A DNA stretch of 64,000 bases from Aaosphaeria pasadenensis (lineage: Eukaryota; Ascomycota; Dothideomycetes; Pleosporales), in contig JAKLMB010000002.1 in NCBI GenBank assembly GCA_022813625.1, positions 1,488,001 through 1,552,000 of the forward strand, in the 5' to 3' direction. Shown here one piece after another: positions 32,559 to 44,051 of the stretch. Each line of letters starts with the position of its first letter. Positions within the stretch are counted from its first letter, which is position 1. The notes beneath the pieces are model-generated. The model did no database searches. It saw only the letters and a program-made list of their open reading frames with translations, and was not told the DNA's origin. A program made the translations under genes and the position numbers.

Positions 32559-33791
32559 ATGGAGGACAAGAACAGTCAACGCACAACTGAAGAGGTGGCG
32601 CACAATGGGTATGCGAACGAGGCGGTGCCTCGTAAAAAGGGAGGTATCATCAACACATTGTATCCTCCAGGCCCAAAACCGGGTGCAGGTGGAAGAGTCA
32701 AGAATCACTGCCGAAAGTTCTGGTGGTGTGGTAAGTCTTCATCAACTGTTCCTCCTCTTACGGAAACTGATAATAGCACAGACTTGCTTGTTATTGGCGT
32801 TATCGTCGTAGTAGTCGTTGTTCCGATGTAAGTAGTCGTATTCATACATACAAAGCATGCTCTAATCGACCGAAGAATATACGTCGGTATCCCAAAGAAA
32901 GCACAACACGATCTCAACGCTTCGACGCTCGAGGTCACGTCGCAAGACGTCAGTAGCCCAACTCCCAACGGCATCCACCTCAAGCTCGTGAGTCTTGCAA
33001 AGAGTGGAAGTAGCTTCCACCCAACGATTGAGGCATTCGAAGGCAGGCTGTCCTTGGACGAGGAAGGAAAGAACCCTTTCATCGTTCTTCCAGTACCCGA
33101 AACCAAGGCGGAGGCTGAAACCGAAATCGTTGTCGATCAGCAACTCGGCTTCGCTGATAAGAACAACTTCGTCGAATACAACAAAGCTGTGATGGGCAGT
33201 GAGTCCTTCGATGTCTACATGAACGGAAAGACCAAGATCCGCCAGTCCGGACTGCAGCCCATTTCTGTTGATTACCATAAAAAGATCACCATGAAAGGTA
33301 TGTACGAGTACTATGAATAACATTTCACGGGACTGACAATATCAGGTTTGAATAAATTGCAAGGCCTTTCCATATCCGACGTTGAGATCCTACGTCAAGA
33401 TGCTGTTCTGGAGGATGGCTCCAACATGGTCGGAAACGTCCACATCCCCAACCCATCTGTGCTCACCATCGATCTTGGTGATGTGACCATGAACCTTTCC
33501 ATTGACGACCAAGACATTGGAACATCCCTCCTTCCAGCACTTGTGTTGAAGCCCGGAAATAATAGCTACCCTATGCAAAGCAAGATTCAACAACTCAGGG
33601 TCATTTCCGCAATCAGGAGCAAGTACAAGAACGGCATTGTTCCTATCGCAATCAAGGGCAATTCAAGTGTCGCAAATGGCGAACACCTCGATTATTTCGA
33701 GGCTGCCATCCAAGGCAACACAGTCAACGTTGAACTGGACGTTGGCCCAGCCCTAGCGAAGATCGGACTTAACATTACTTCGTCGGCCTAG
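32559..33791 (+). CDS. DUF3712-type single-pass membrane protein
   Basis: Exons are 32559-32730, 32782-32827, 32876-33297 and 33346-33791 (361 aa), with three introns of 48-51 bp. The N-terminal ~57 residues are charged and presumably cytosolic. The tiny second exon (46 nt) encodes most of the single transmembrane segment (LLVIGVIVVVVVVPM). The remainder is a beta-rich, LEA/WHy-like extracytoplasmic domain (DUF3712), with segments such as EAFEGRLSLDEEG, GKTKIRQSGLQPISVDY and NVHIPNPSVLTIDLGDVTMNLS. The function of DUF3712 proteins is unknown. They are common in filamentous ascomycetes, often as several paralogues. Confidence 0.82.
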
Positions 33792-34478
33792 TGAAACGGA
33801 ACACTGCAAGCACAATAGCTGCTCGAACAGGGACAGGATGCCATAGCTCGTGGCCAGTCTATGATAAAACTTCTGAGGAGCACGGGATTTCAAATACTCA
33901 GTTCTGGGTGTTGACTGGGGTTTTTTGGATTGGGAAAGATTGGGCCATCGTCGTGATACCCGGATTAACATGCCACATACTGGCTGCCCAACCCACCACT
34001 AATCTCCATCTTGTATGATTTTTTGCCAAGTAGTAATGGACGAAATGTGTGCATCGCCAGATTGACGTCAAGTGCGAAGCATCTTAACATATCGATCAAG
34101 AGTACAAACAATGTGAAATTGGGACCGAAAGATCTTTGATAATGCTGCGAAGCTTCTAAATATATACATTTCATCTTCAACAGTCTGCTACCATATCGTA
34201 CATTTGACCATGCTTATAAACGCTATGCTATGCTGTAATATTAACTTCCTTGAAAGAGACTTTGGCCGGAGCAGGCGGACTTGTTCGGCGTTTGTCGTTC
34301 TCCTGACGTTGCACACCCGATCATGCAGCTTTCCCATTAAGGGTGTTCCCTCCTGTGGTGTCTGAAACACAACACCTCCATGCTTCCGAAGCATTCCGAA
34401 GGCTCACGGCTCAGCAATCGGTGGAAAAATAATATGTGCGATTTCGGCCATTCTCTTCTCTTCTTCTATCTCTTACAT
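33792..34478. other. Intergenic, convergent 3' ends
   Basis: This stretch lies between the stops of the DUF3712 gene and the C2H2 protein gene. It is AT-rich and should hold both 3' untranslated regions. No other gene is seen. Confidence 0.55.
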
Positions 34479-35696
34479 TCATCGATGATGAGGTTGTGAG
34501 ATGTGCACGGTCCATTTGTTGTATGTTTGGAATTGAGCGGTGCAGTCGTCATGGGGACATTTGTAGCCCCAGCGTGCGCCTGGATATGGGCGGATAGCTG
34601 CGGGATCCTTGATGCGCTAATATGATGACATTAGTGAGAGAAAACAAAGTATGAGACATCAATATTAACATACCTCACGACAGACGGCTCGTGCGCAGTG
34701 GAACTCAGGTTCTGATGGCGCGTTGTCTGGGCTAGCTACTTGGTTGACGTTCTTTGCATGAGATACGTGGGTTGATTGTATCCGTGAGCTCGTTTGGTCA
34801 ACGACTTGGTCTGAAGAGATATTTTTCGAAGTTTGCGAACGGAACTCTTGCGCTTCAATGGCTTGTATATGTTCCTTTTGTATTTTGTGGATGTGGTCGA
34901 TGGCCACGTGATGGGCTGATACCGGTTCCTGATGTATCAAGCCAGACGCGAAATCCCGTGCCGATATCAGTGAACTCTTCTCTGTCACATGTCCGAGGAT
35001 CATGTTGAGCCGCATGAGAGAAATATTTTCTGCCCATGCGACATCGTGTGTGTCGGTTGTGTTTTGCTCATTGTGGGATTCTCCCAATTTTGCAGATACA
35101 TGAGTATGCCAAAATTCTTCAATCTCTTGGTCATCCTGGACTTCATTCTCTTCGTATGAGGTGTGGAATGCTTGGCCGTTTTCTGTCTGGTCTCCACTAT
35201 GAACATTTTGAACATCTTGATCTGTGGATGAGGCGCCAGGCTCAGGGAACATCCAAGGAAGAGAATCGTTCACGTCTCGTTCTTCAAGAGGTTCGAAATG
35301 GTCGAGTTCAAAGCTCAGGCTCTCCGGCGACCCATTCAGAAATTCATTGATGGCGCGATCATCAGGTTCCCGTACTGGACTGGACCGAAAACTTTGGTAG
35401 GAGGGACCACTTTGGCCACTCGCACTTGGAGTCGCAACGTGAGAAGGGATGTCCTGAAGCCAGTGGTTTGCGGCCCGGGAGGAAGATCCATTGAAAGATT
35501 TGGAGTTCAGGTCTAAGGCATGTGATGCTCCCGATACGTCGGAGCTTCCCACGGCTCCCTTTGCGAGACCGGAAGCAGAGCGAGCGATCTTAGAGGCGAT
35601 AGATGGAGTTGCAGTCTCTTTGCCTTTGTTCGATGGTGGCGAAGTCATTGATTTCCCCTGAACCATTGGGGGAATGGCACTACCTTCTGTAAGCAT
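34479..35696 (-). CDS. Uncharacterised protein with C-terminal C2H2-like finger
   Basis: Exons are 34674-35696 and 34479-34616 (386 aa); the 57-bp intron (gtatgt...attag) joins ARAVCRE to RIKDPAAIRPYPG. I do not recognise the family. The N-terminal third is basic and Ser/Ala-rich (ASKIARSASGLAKGAVGSS). The middle is acidic with scattered Trp/Phe motifs (SLPWMFPEPG, EEFWHTHVSAKLG). The last exon encodes RWGYKCPHDDCTAQF followed by His residues spaced C-x4-C-x12-H-x4-H, a C2H2-like zinc finger at the very C-terminus. The preceding CARAVC pair could also bind metal. Without the second exon the finger would be lost, which supports the splice model. Confidence 0.7.
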
Positions 35697-36553
35697 GGCG
35701 GCGACGCATCATGAGAGGGAAAAGGCCGTCAAGGGGGAGGTTGATGGATGTAGTCGTAGTGATTAGTTGACCGCGGTGGAGGCACTGGGAACTGAGACTG
35801 GCACGAGCTGCGGGGAAGATGAACTAATAAAGTATCACCGCCACTGAACCCACATGGCACGTTTCTGAAAAGAAATAAAAATGTTTTGTAATTATTGAAG
35901 TACCAGCCTTGGATAAGTGAAAAGAATGCAGACTTTTGTTGGAGCTTGTTTGAAGAGCGGAAAAGTTGCCTCGGATTGAATTGCCCAATCCCCATTGGCG
36001 TTCGGGCAGAAACGCGACCACTGCCGATAGCGACCCACTTAGAGTAAAGACGGCGGATCCGCAAACCCTCTTGCCTCTCTCCACTAACTGCATATGACAT
36101 CTTTCACGGCCATGGCCTACTTCTACTTCTACAATACTGCGTAAGTTCTTCCCATGTTCAGCCTCATCAGGTGAGTCCACGGGATCCCCTCCGAACCGAT
36201 AAATACCTACATCCTGCACCTGTGATTACCGTCTGTACGGTAAGAACTAGTTAGGTACATTATTTGTTTATATATCATCCATTCTTCTTATCAATCACAT
36301 CAGGGTCTCGAACTCCCCCCTCTTCCTTTGGTCATGTCACTGTTCAAACACTGGCTATCATGACTCAATCAAGTATACATTGCCAACCTCTACAGATGTC
36401 TATTCAGGAACCTGCTACACAACTACTATAACGACACATATAGTACACATCTCTTGCACGTACAACTGCCTCCTATCCAAGCGTAACATTCTCGATTTGC
36501 CGAGTGCCTGGACTATTCAGACGTTCATTGTCAACGTCCAATCCCATACTCGC
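35697..36553. other. Intergenic, upstream of the C2H2 protein gene
   Basis: It holds the promoter of the C2H2 protein gene and the 3' end of the small gene at 36554. Nothing else is supported. Confidence 0.5.
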
Positions 36554-36838
36554 TCAATTCTGCCTGTTCCCACCAGAGGATCCTCCGTGGTGCTGATCAC
36601 TTCGAAGCTGCTCTGTATGCCACGGCCCTTCATGCGGCTTCTCATGCAGCCAACGAGCAAGTGGTGAAGTGGGTTGGTTGGCATGAGCGCCGTTTGATTG
36701 CTGTTGCTGAGAACTCGTCGTGTTGGTTTGACCCTATTTGATATTAGCCAAACGTGTGTCCATACATCCTATAAGATTTGATTCTGCTACTACCGTTTGA
36801 GAGGCGGAAGGTCGCTTCGTAGGCTCGGTGCGAGACAT
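36554..36838 (-). CDS. Small 74-aa protein, two exons (novel)
   Basis: Exons are 36794-36838 and 36554-36733 (15 + 59 codons). The intron of 60 bp has donor gtagta, branch GCTAAT and acceptor atag; both junctions are in phase 0. The product starts MSRTEPTKRPSASQT, continues with Gln/Asn/Ser-rich sequence, and then has a compact charged and aromatic segment, LARWLHEKPHEGPWHTEQLR, before a Gly/Ser-rich end. It has no signal peptide or transmembrane segment. I do not recognise a family. The clean splice signals, the codon use (many codons ending in C or G) and the ordered core motif argue for a real gene too small for length-based prediction. Confidence 0.6.
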
Positions 36839-39800
36839 GTTGTCGATTTGGAGTATTCGATATTTAGACCGAAATTTCTGGTGATAGCGAGAAAGAGATG
36901 AGCAGTGAAGTGGTGATAGTGGTGTTGATCGAGTGCGTTTGTTCAACATTCAGACTTCCTGGTTTCCTGTCAGTATTTATGTTGGAGCCGTACGGCCCCA
37001 TGATGGACTCATGGACAGACTCAATGTCTCAGGGACAGAGATACGTCAACATTCAGAAAAGCTCGAACGATACACGGGAGCACAATCCAGGTCCAGGGTC
37101 TACCTGAGCCACTTCGAGGCACTCTTTTGTCTCTAGGCTTCAATTGCAGGCCTCACACCTATCGATACGCACTCGCACGATTTTCATTGAGGCGTAGCTG
37201 TCATCCATTCCGCATGCTTTCGGCATTGTAACGACAGGGATAGTGACTACTGTCCCTCTTCCCATTCCAGTAGGCCTACGGCGTAATCACTGGCCGTGAA
37301 AAGATACCAACGCTGAGTTACCAGACGACCATGTGGAAGATATCGTGAAGCATTGACATGCCAACAAGTCCGAGACCAAAATGAGCCGTCAAGCCAAACA
37401 AGACACATCGCCCTGGCGTCGCGATGCACATGTTCTTCGCTAGGATATTGCAGCCTTATCCGCCGACGGAGTCAATGTGACGCTCAGTGTTGAATCGCAT
37501 GGCCCACGCCATCCTTCATTACGAGCCCCAAAGAAACCTGATTATCTGGAACTCAATTGGACTGAAAGACGTTACAAACTACGGTACACAAGTCCAGGAA
37601 CGGGTGAAGTCCGACGAATTGGTGTGGGGGCTATGTGTGACTGGCCCCATGCCAAATCGTCTAACTACGATCAGCAAAAATCTGCATGCGCCACGATCTC
37701 CATGACTACAGACATGAATCAACCTATTAATTATCAGTAAGAGCATACCAGGACGTCTCTGATGTAAGGGTCAGGCCGGGTCGGTGACCAAACGTTGTGC
37801 GGCAGTGAGAGCGGGAGACACAAGAGCGTGGACCACCAGTTCTTTGCTAAGTTACCCCATTAGAACACTACCACGAATCTCTGCGATAGACCTAACACGC
37901 CGTACAATATACGTCCCTAATAGCTCCAGCCATCAGTATGCTTTGCAAGTAGTAACGCCTCGATCGAACATGAGCATACTTGCTCTTCTTCGACAACTAT
38001 CTCCGGTCGTACCTAGGTCTTAACCCCCGAAGGTCTGCCTTGTCACTGGCACACCTTTCTTTCATTGCGTAACATCTCACTGGTGGTCAGCAATATATTG
38101 AAGCACACGAGTCGAAATGTACAGTGCCAAGCTTCCTGGCCACGAGTGCACTTTTATATCCAGATTCCTCGCGGATGCAATGTTGATGGGCAGGATCTAC
38201 CGATTAAAGTACATCACAGCCGGGCTCATGGAACAATTCAATCGTGGTTGAAACAATCAGTTCTAGACATACTAGCAGCTGCGGCCCCCGGGCTGGATTC
38301 ATTAAGGGCCAACTACAGCCGAATTACATACTGCATCTTAATTTCTTCACAAGCGGGACCCGTGCTGATTGGCTATTCATCTTACCAAAGACCTCAGTCA
38401 GCGATGGTATCACACCGATGACATCTGTCTTTCTGCATGCCAGTTGCTCTGGTATTCCAACCCCGCGTGTCGTGTATCTAGACTGCCGAAGCGAACAGAT
38501 CTATAATTATTGCTCGGTAGATACAACCGTAAATCGTCATATCAGTAAACTTGACTGGCCGATAACACACATGTGGCATAAGGTAATCTACCCGCAATTT
38601 CTCTTGATCAATTCAGGTCGCCCCAAGAGGATATTCTACCGATCGTCTTGTTGCCTAATCACGCAGCATCAGACCATGGTTCCCCTCGAAATTCCAGGGC
38701 AGTGTTCGATATGCTTTGACATCTTCTAGGATAACTTGTGTCATTGGCATCATATGAGAAATTCTCTTTGTGAGAGTTATCATTTGGTGAACAGTAAACG
38801 TTATACACGATAAAGCCCTAATGTATCAATTTTCAAGCAACCATAGTGTTCGGTTCTACTGCACCAACCCCAATCATTACAACACGGCCAGCCATTCAAT
38901 CGAGCAACAGGAATCACCAGGGACACTGAAGCAATCTGGAGTACAGTCATCACTGCGTTACAATGCCACGTACCGGGTTTTGGTGGCATGCAGTCGAAAT
39001 TCAGAGTGGCAATCTATCACCCAAAGCAGAAGTCGGTCATCTGTCAAGCCGACATCATGCACGATCTCACAACAATTTGGTTCGTCGGCTCAACTCAATA
39101 GAAAAGAAACAGCGAAATCTGCGCAGTAGTATACCAGCGGTTGGTTTGATGACGAGATGAAGGTGTTTCAGGGACTTTTCATAGCCCTTAAGGCGCATTT
39201 TTCGATTCCAAATCATTGTTATCCAATGGAGATCTTGAAATCTAAGATGTTGATCGTACCGATGAATTCCAGGTTGGTATGAGATATAAATATAATTTGG
39301 CCCACGTGGGGTCGGTTGCCTTCTCGCTCAGCCCTGCCCATCCCCCCATAGGGTCGTGAATGTACAATGTATGTATACATCCAAACTCTTTCGCACGAGA
39401 AATCCACATGATCTTCAGGCATCTAGTCGGATGTTGTGACAACACCTTTCTATATGTTAGACATGTTGACTATCCCTGAGCAATCAGACCCCACGAGTAC
39501 TGTCGTCGCCCGCTAGCTGGCAATGGATTATTAACACCACACGACTGTACTACCCCAGATCTCGTCATCTAAAGCACACCAAGGTCTATTCTGATCAACG
39601 GCTTTGCATCGCGGAAGCACCCGCATCAGCGAGTCAAAACTCCGATCAGCGTTGTGGTACCTCATTCGCCACAGGTTCTGGCAGGTGATAGCAAAGTGCT
39701 TTGGTGAGATTTCTATCCCCAGCAAGCCCTGCTTCTCCGCGATTGTTTTACTTCGCCGTTCATAGATTCTCCACCTCGAATCCATACCCATATGTGATCC

Positions 39801-40259
39801 TTCTACACTTGGCACATGACCCCACAAACAATTCATTATGTTCGCCCCATGAAACCGAAGAGAAACCGATATGCATGTCATTCACACACAAGGTCCAAAA
39901 TCACATTGTGATACTGCTGTCTAGGCGCTGCCTCACCGTTTTTGTATTACGATCACCCCAAGACCTGTTTCAACTGAGGACCAATAGCCAGCTCCCACAA
40001 AATCAACGCATGAAATTGCAGGCATGAAACACATAATTACCGACACAATAATTTCTTCCCATATGCCTACAAAATTTAGAAAGGCCAGAGTTGAAATGGG
40101 GATGTCGTTGAAAAGTACTAGTCTCGTGACAATGCACGGACCATATGATTGTAGTCTGGTACCAAAGATTTTGATGATTTTCTGTGACTGCCATCCCGCA
40201 GTCGTAAACACAAGAGCCCATTATATCGTAATTAATTGTACTCTGTGCCAGAATTCATC
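36839..40259. other. 3.4-kb gene-poor region
   Basis: Several frames of 60-160 codons are open here, but none shows family motifs, codon bias or convincing introns. The last ~100 bp should hold the promoter and leader of the RRM gene. I see no terminal repeats or transposase-like motifs. A decayed gene or a species-specific non-coding stretch is possible. Confidence 0.45.
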
Positions 40260-41366
40260 ATGTAAGATTCGATGTGGTGCCAATGCCTATTTTGAAGCCG
40301 CTAATATTGTATTGTAGGTACCTTCTACGCCGAACCGCCGCTCGCGCAGTGTCCTCGAAGGCGATTTTCACTCAACCACGATCAGTTGCTGCTATCACAC
40401 CAGCTTCTCTCAAACTCCACGCTTACACCCGAATCGTTCCAGCATTTCAAAGGAGATTTGCCAGCGATGATGCCACCAAGATAACAACCGAATCGATATC
40501 AAATGCTACTGCTCAGTCTGAGGCACCCGAAGCATTTGCGCAGACAGCTGCAGAGGCACCAATTGAGGAGAATCTGACTCCGGTGCAAGCAGCTGCGGAA
40601 GCCCCGCCGACAGATGCTTCTGCTACTGTCGGTGCGGATGCGCTGGCGGCAGCGACTCAGACAGCTCAACGCTCGACTAGAAGATCTCGATTTCCACTCC
40701 GTGAACCTAGTGCACCCGCCGAGCCTAGTAATGTTATCTACGTGGGAAACCTCTATTATGAGGTGGGCGAGGAACAAATCCAGAATGTGTTCTCTAAGTT
40801 TGGCGAAATCGAAAGTCTTGCTATCGCCCGTGACAACCGAGGAATTAGCAGAGGGTATGTCATGATATTCCGTTCTAATCAGACGCAATTACTAACGCCG
40901 CATAAGATTTGCTCATGTTACCTACAAGAAGGTTGCCGATGCCGATATGGCTATACAGAACCTCGACATGCAAGTTTTCGAGGGACGAAACCTGGTTGTC
41001 CAATACCACAAACCGAGAGAAGTTCGCAGGGGCGGGCAGGCAAGACCAACTGACCCTACCAAGACCTTGTTCATTGGAAACATGTCATTTGAAATGACCG
41101 ACAAAGATCTCAATGAACTCTTCCGTGACATTCGTAACGTCACGGAGGTTCGTGTTGCGATCGATCGACGCACCGGCGTGCCCAGAGGCTTCGCCCATGC
41201 TGATTTCCTCGATGTCGCAAGCGCGACTGCTGCCAAGGAGTTTCTTGCTGAGAAGACCATCTATGGCAGGACGCTGCGAGTCGATTATAGCAAGTCAACG
41301 AGGCAATCACCCCAAAGGAATGGCGCTTCAGGCGAATCCCAATCCGACAAGGACAACAGTCGATGA
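40260..41366 (+). CDS. Tandem-RRM RNA-binding protein, probably mitochondrial, with intron-split start codon
   Basis: Exons are 40260-40261, 40318-40854 and 40907-41366 (332 aa). The first coding exon supplies only AT; after a 56-bp intron (gtaaga, branch GCTAAT, acceptor ttgtag) the G completes the start codon, followed by YLLRRTAARAVSSKAIF. This N-terminus is Arg/Ala/Ser-rich without acids, as in mitochondrial presequences. An Ala/Glu-rich spacer precedes RRM1 (RNP2 IYVGNL, RNP1 RGFAHVTY across the second intron). RRM2 follows (RNP2 LFIGNM, RNP1 RGFAHADF). It should bind RNA, perhaps mitochondrial transcripts. An unspliced transcript would read ATG TAA, so splicing is needed for this start. 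The alternative start at 40274 would add 14 intron-encoded residues. Confidence 0.85.
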
Positions 41367-41950
41367 AGTACTCGGCTTGAGCAACAGTTTTTGCATACCT
41401 TCTAGCAGTTGGAAATCTTGAAGCGCCTGCGTGTCATTTCCCCAAAAGTGCTGGGAGCTTTCACAAAAGGATGGGGGTAGCAAGTACCATATGTCCAGAA
41501 TTATCGCACTGGCCAGTATTCAATTAAGCGACGAAGGATTTGTATTATACTTTAGAAGGCTAGGGTTGTTTCTTGCATTCCCCACTTTGCCTCGCATGTC
41601 TGTAAGAGTAGGATGATGCACGTATATCTGGTCAGGTGGGACTTTGTCCGCACTATATAGGAACAACACATGAGAGAAGATGATGAATGTTAATGTCTTC
41701 AATGTCAGTCCCTGCCTTCTTCAGTATTTCGACCCGATTGTGAGGAACCATTTTGTTCTTACGGAACGCGTGCACGTTTACGATCGCTCATAATAGCAGT
41801 GAAGGGTAAAGATGACCATCGGACATCCATCAATTAGACTTGGTGGTTTGAGTGAAATTGGGATCATCTACTTTACAATTGTGTACCTTCGACGCCCTTG
41901 ACGACAAGTTTACTCTGCTTGAGCCTTGCATCCATATGCGCCGTGCCTAG
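41367..41950. other. Intergenic, convergent 3' ends
   Basis: It lies between the RRM gene and the coiled-coil gene, which converge. AT-rich untranslated sequence is expected. No other gene is seen. Confidence 0.55.
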
Positions 41951-43405
41951 CTAATTGCCTTTTGCGCCCTTGACCAGCTCCAACATACCATCGATATCTA
42001 CCTGCAAGATCTCAATGCTTCGCTTGCAGGATGCAATAAGCCTACCTACTTCGGCCATGTTTGGTTGGTGCCCAGCAATGTCTGATTCCATCTCGGCTCT
42101 CTGCTGAGAGTGGTTTGTGCCGCGCCTCTCTGTGTCAGTGGTGTAATCCGAGTTGTCGAGTTCAGACTCATACCTATCTGGTCGTCGAAAGACACGCCTC
42201 GCCAGATCCTTCAGTCCCCTTCTCTCCACTGGCTGCATCAATTTCTGAGCACTCTTCCAAATCGCCCATTCTCTTTTCACGCAACCAGCAATCACCTGAT
42301 TACTAAAGACAAAGGCAGCTCTCAGCCGTGCATTCTTGTCCCTCAGGTCTACAATATCTTTTCTCAAACGCTCATTTGAAACCCGTGAGTTCTCGGCCCA
42401 TTCTAAATATCTTGGAATTGCATGTTGCTCGAGGTCGGAGACCCGCTCGCGGTATTTGTCAAGCGGTTTGTGGAGGTCACGGATCAGGTTTACCTGGATG
42501 ACTATGGTGCCTCTGTAACTTTCCAGTAAGGCATCGTATGATGTGGGTGACAAAGGAGGGGCAATATCGTCCACGGAGACGTCCGTTACACCATCGTCTA
42601 TGAGTTGGGTCCTTGATGCTTCGTGGGCGTTTGGTAGACCAGAAGCGAACCTTTGATTTCTGCGACGTTCGTTGTTCTCCCTGCACATTACGCAGCTTTC
42701 TTGAGAATCATCGGAATCATTTCCTATGGATCTCCTCCTTTGGGCTGTGGTCTTTGAGGGGCCTGATTCCTGGTGTGCTGTCATGGATGAGGTATGAGAC
42801 GCTGCATCCTCATCAAGAGAGTAGATATTATTCCAGTACGTTGTATCGGGGCTTCCTCCGTCCTTGCTGTTCAGATTCGCAACAGATAAATGGATCAGCG
42901 GACCGTGTGTCGGCCTTGAAGATGTAATAGCCTCGATGCTCTCCTGACTAGGCTCGGTGTGATCAACGCCTTGTCTTACGCCATTTACTTCTCGACTCTT
43001 GGTGCTGTGGCTTAATGCCTTGTATGCTCCGGACCTGGGATCTGTCTCGATTCCCCGTTGCGAAGAAGGGCTAACAGAGTTCTTCGGCGACATGAGTGGG
43101 TGGTAAGGGAAGGCTTTGGCAAAAGCGGATTTGGGGCATATTGGTAGCCTGAGCTTTATTCTATGCCAGACTCTGTTCTCCCTCTCCAAAGTATCCACGA
43201 AGCTATTGTTGTCTGAGAAAATGATATGATCTAAGCACGGGCTTTCAAAACCACTCTCCGTATCTCCATGATTGCGGTCATGATGCGGTTCCCATCTTTG
43301 ATATCTCGTGGGCAACTCTTCTCTTTCTGCTGGCAGTGACCCTCGTGTGAATGTCGGCATTGCCTGAGCGGAATACGTTCGAATATGAGCACTGTGAGAA
43401 GGCAA
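41951..43405 (-). CDS. Uncharacterised coiled-coil protein
   Basis: This is a single open frame of 484 aa that I cannot assign to a family. The N-terminal two-thirds is Ser/Thr/Pro-rich and looks disordered. It includes a Cys-x2-Cys in ESCVMCRENNERRR that could be half of a zinc site. Residues about 300-390 form a coiled coil (LHKPLDKYRERVSDLEQHA, then RLRKDIVDLRDKNARLRAAF). A short helix closes the protein (GRLIASCKRSIEILQVDIDGML). Codon use resembles its neighbours. An upstream non-coding or coding exon cannot be excluded, because the ATG at 43405 is followed by weakly conserved-looking sequence. Confidence 0.6.
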   Translation of the reverse strand: MPSHSAHIRTYSAQAMPTFTRGSLPAEREELPTRYQRWEPHHDRNHGDTESGFESPCLDHIIFSDNNSFVDTLERENRVWHRIKLRLPICPKSAFAKAFPYHPLMSPKNSVSPSSQRGIETDPRSGAYKALSHSTKSREVNGVRQGVDHTEPSQESIEAITSSRPTHGPLIHLSVANLNSKDGGSPDTTYWNNIYSLDEDAASHTSSMTAHQESGPSKTTAQRRRSIGNDSDDSQESCVMCRENNERRRNQRFASGLPNAHEASRTQLIDDGVTDVSVDDIAPPLSPTSYDALLESYRGTIVIQVNLIRDLHKPLDKYRERVSDLEQHAIPRYLEWAENSRVSNERLRKDIVDLRDKNARLRAAFVFSNQVIAGCVKREWAIWKSAQKLMQPVERRGLKDLARRVFRRPDRYESELDNSDYTTDTERRGTNHSQQRAEMESDIAGHQPNMAEVGRLIASCKRSIEILQVDIDGMLELVKGAKGN

Positions 43406-44051
43406 GGAGTAAGTCGATTTCGATTGTTAGTAGGAGACGTACTGAGAAGTTCGAGAAGTATCGTTGCTCTGGACGTCGTTTTATGCAACCGCTCAAGTCA
43501 ACCTCGTACTGGAAGTGTGGTGAATTACTCACAGACAAACATACATTCACATGATTGTGAATGTCGATGGTGAAGACAACCATATTGGTGACAGCGTAGT
43601 CTCGCTGGCCATGAATGACAGCGCTGTTAAATGTGTCACACGTGCTCCAAGGCCGATAGAAAGTCTGTTGGTGCTTGCGTGGGAAGGGTTAGTTGGATAT
43701 TCGTGCCACAGTATTCACGATCGAGAACTGGGACAGATACGATAAATGCCGCGTGGACATGCATCCTATCGCCATTCCGAGTTATACCAAATGCTAATCT
43801 TGAATTATAAAAATACCAGCCACCCATCCTAACCGAATACAATGATAGGTACCTCATATACTTTGATAAGTGATACCATTAACGACCAAGGAGTGTGAAG
43901 CCTCCTTCGAACAAGAACTTCGCCCCCTTCATGCTCTCCTGGCTCCATAGAAATGCAAGTATGATATAAACAAACTCCCAGAATGCTGTGGTCTTGGACG
44001 AACAGATGCCGATAACTCCAAGAAAAGCAGACGCCTGTAATCTGATTTGGA
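43406..44051. other. Intergenic between coiled-coil gene and SPT2
   Basis: It contains the promoter of the coiled-coil gene and the 3' untranslated region of SPT2. Nothing else is supported. Confidence 0.5.

Noticed and set aside
38244..38729. Plus-strand 161-codon frame in the 36.8-40.3 kb region
   Set aside because: Amino-acid composition and codon use look random, with many Cys, Ile and Ser residues and no conserved pattern.
39531..39881. Minus-strand 116-codon frame with protein-like segments (SFDSLMRVLPRCK)
   Set aside because: No family motif, no splice-supported extension and no partner exon. It is kept as a possible decayed fragment but is not strong enough to list.
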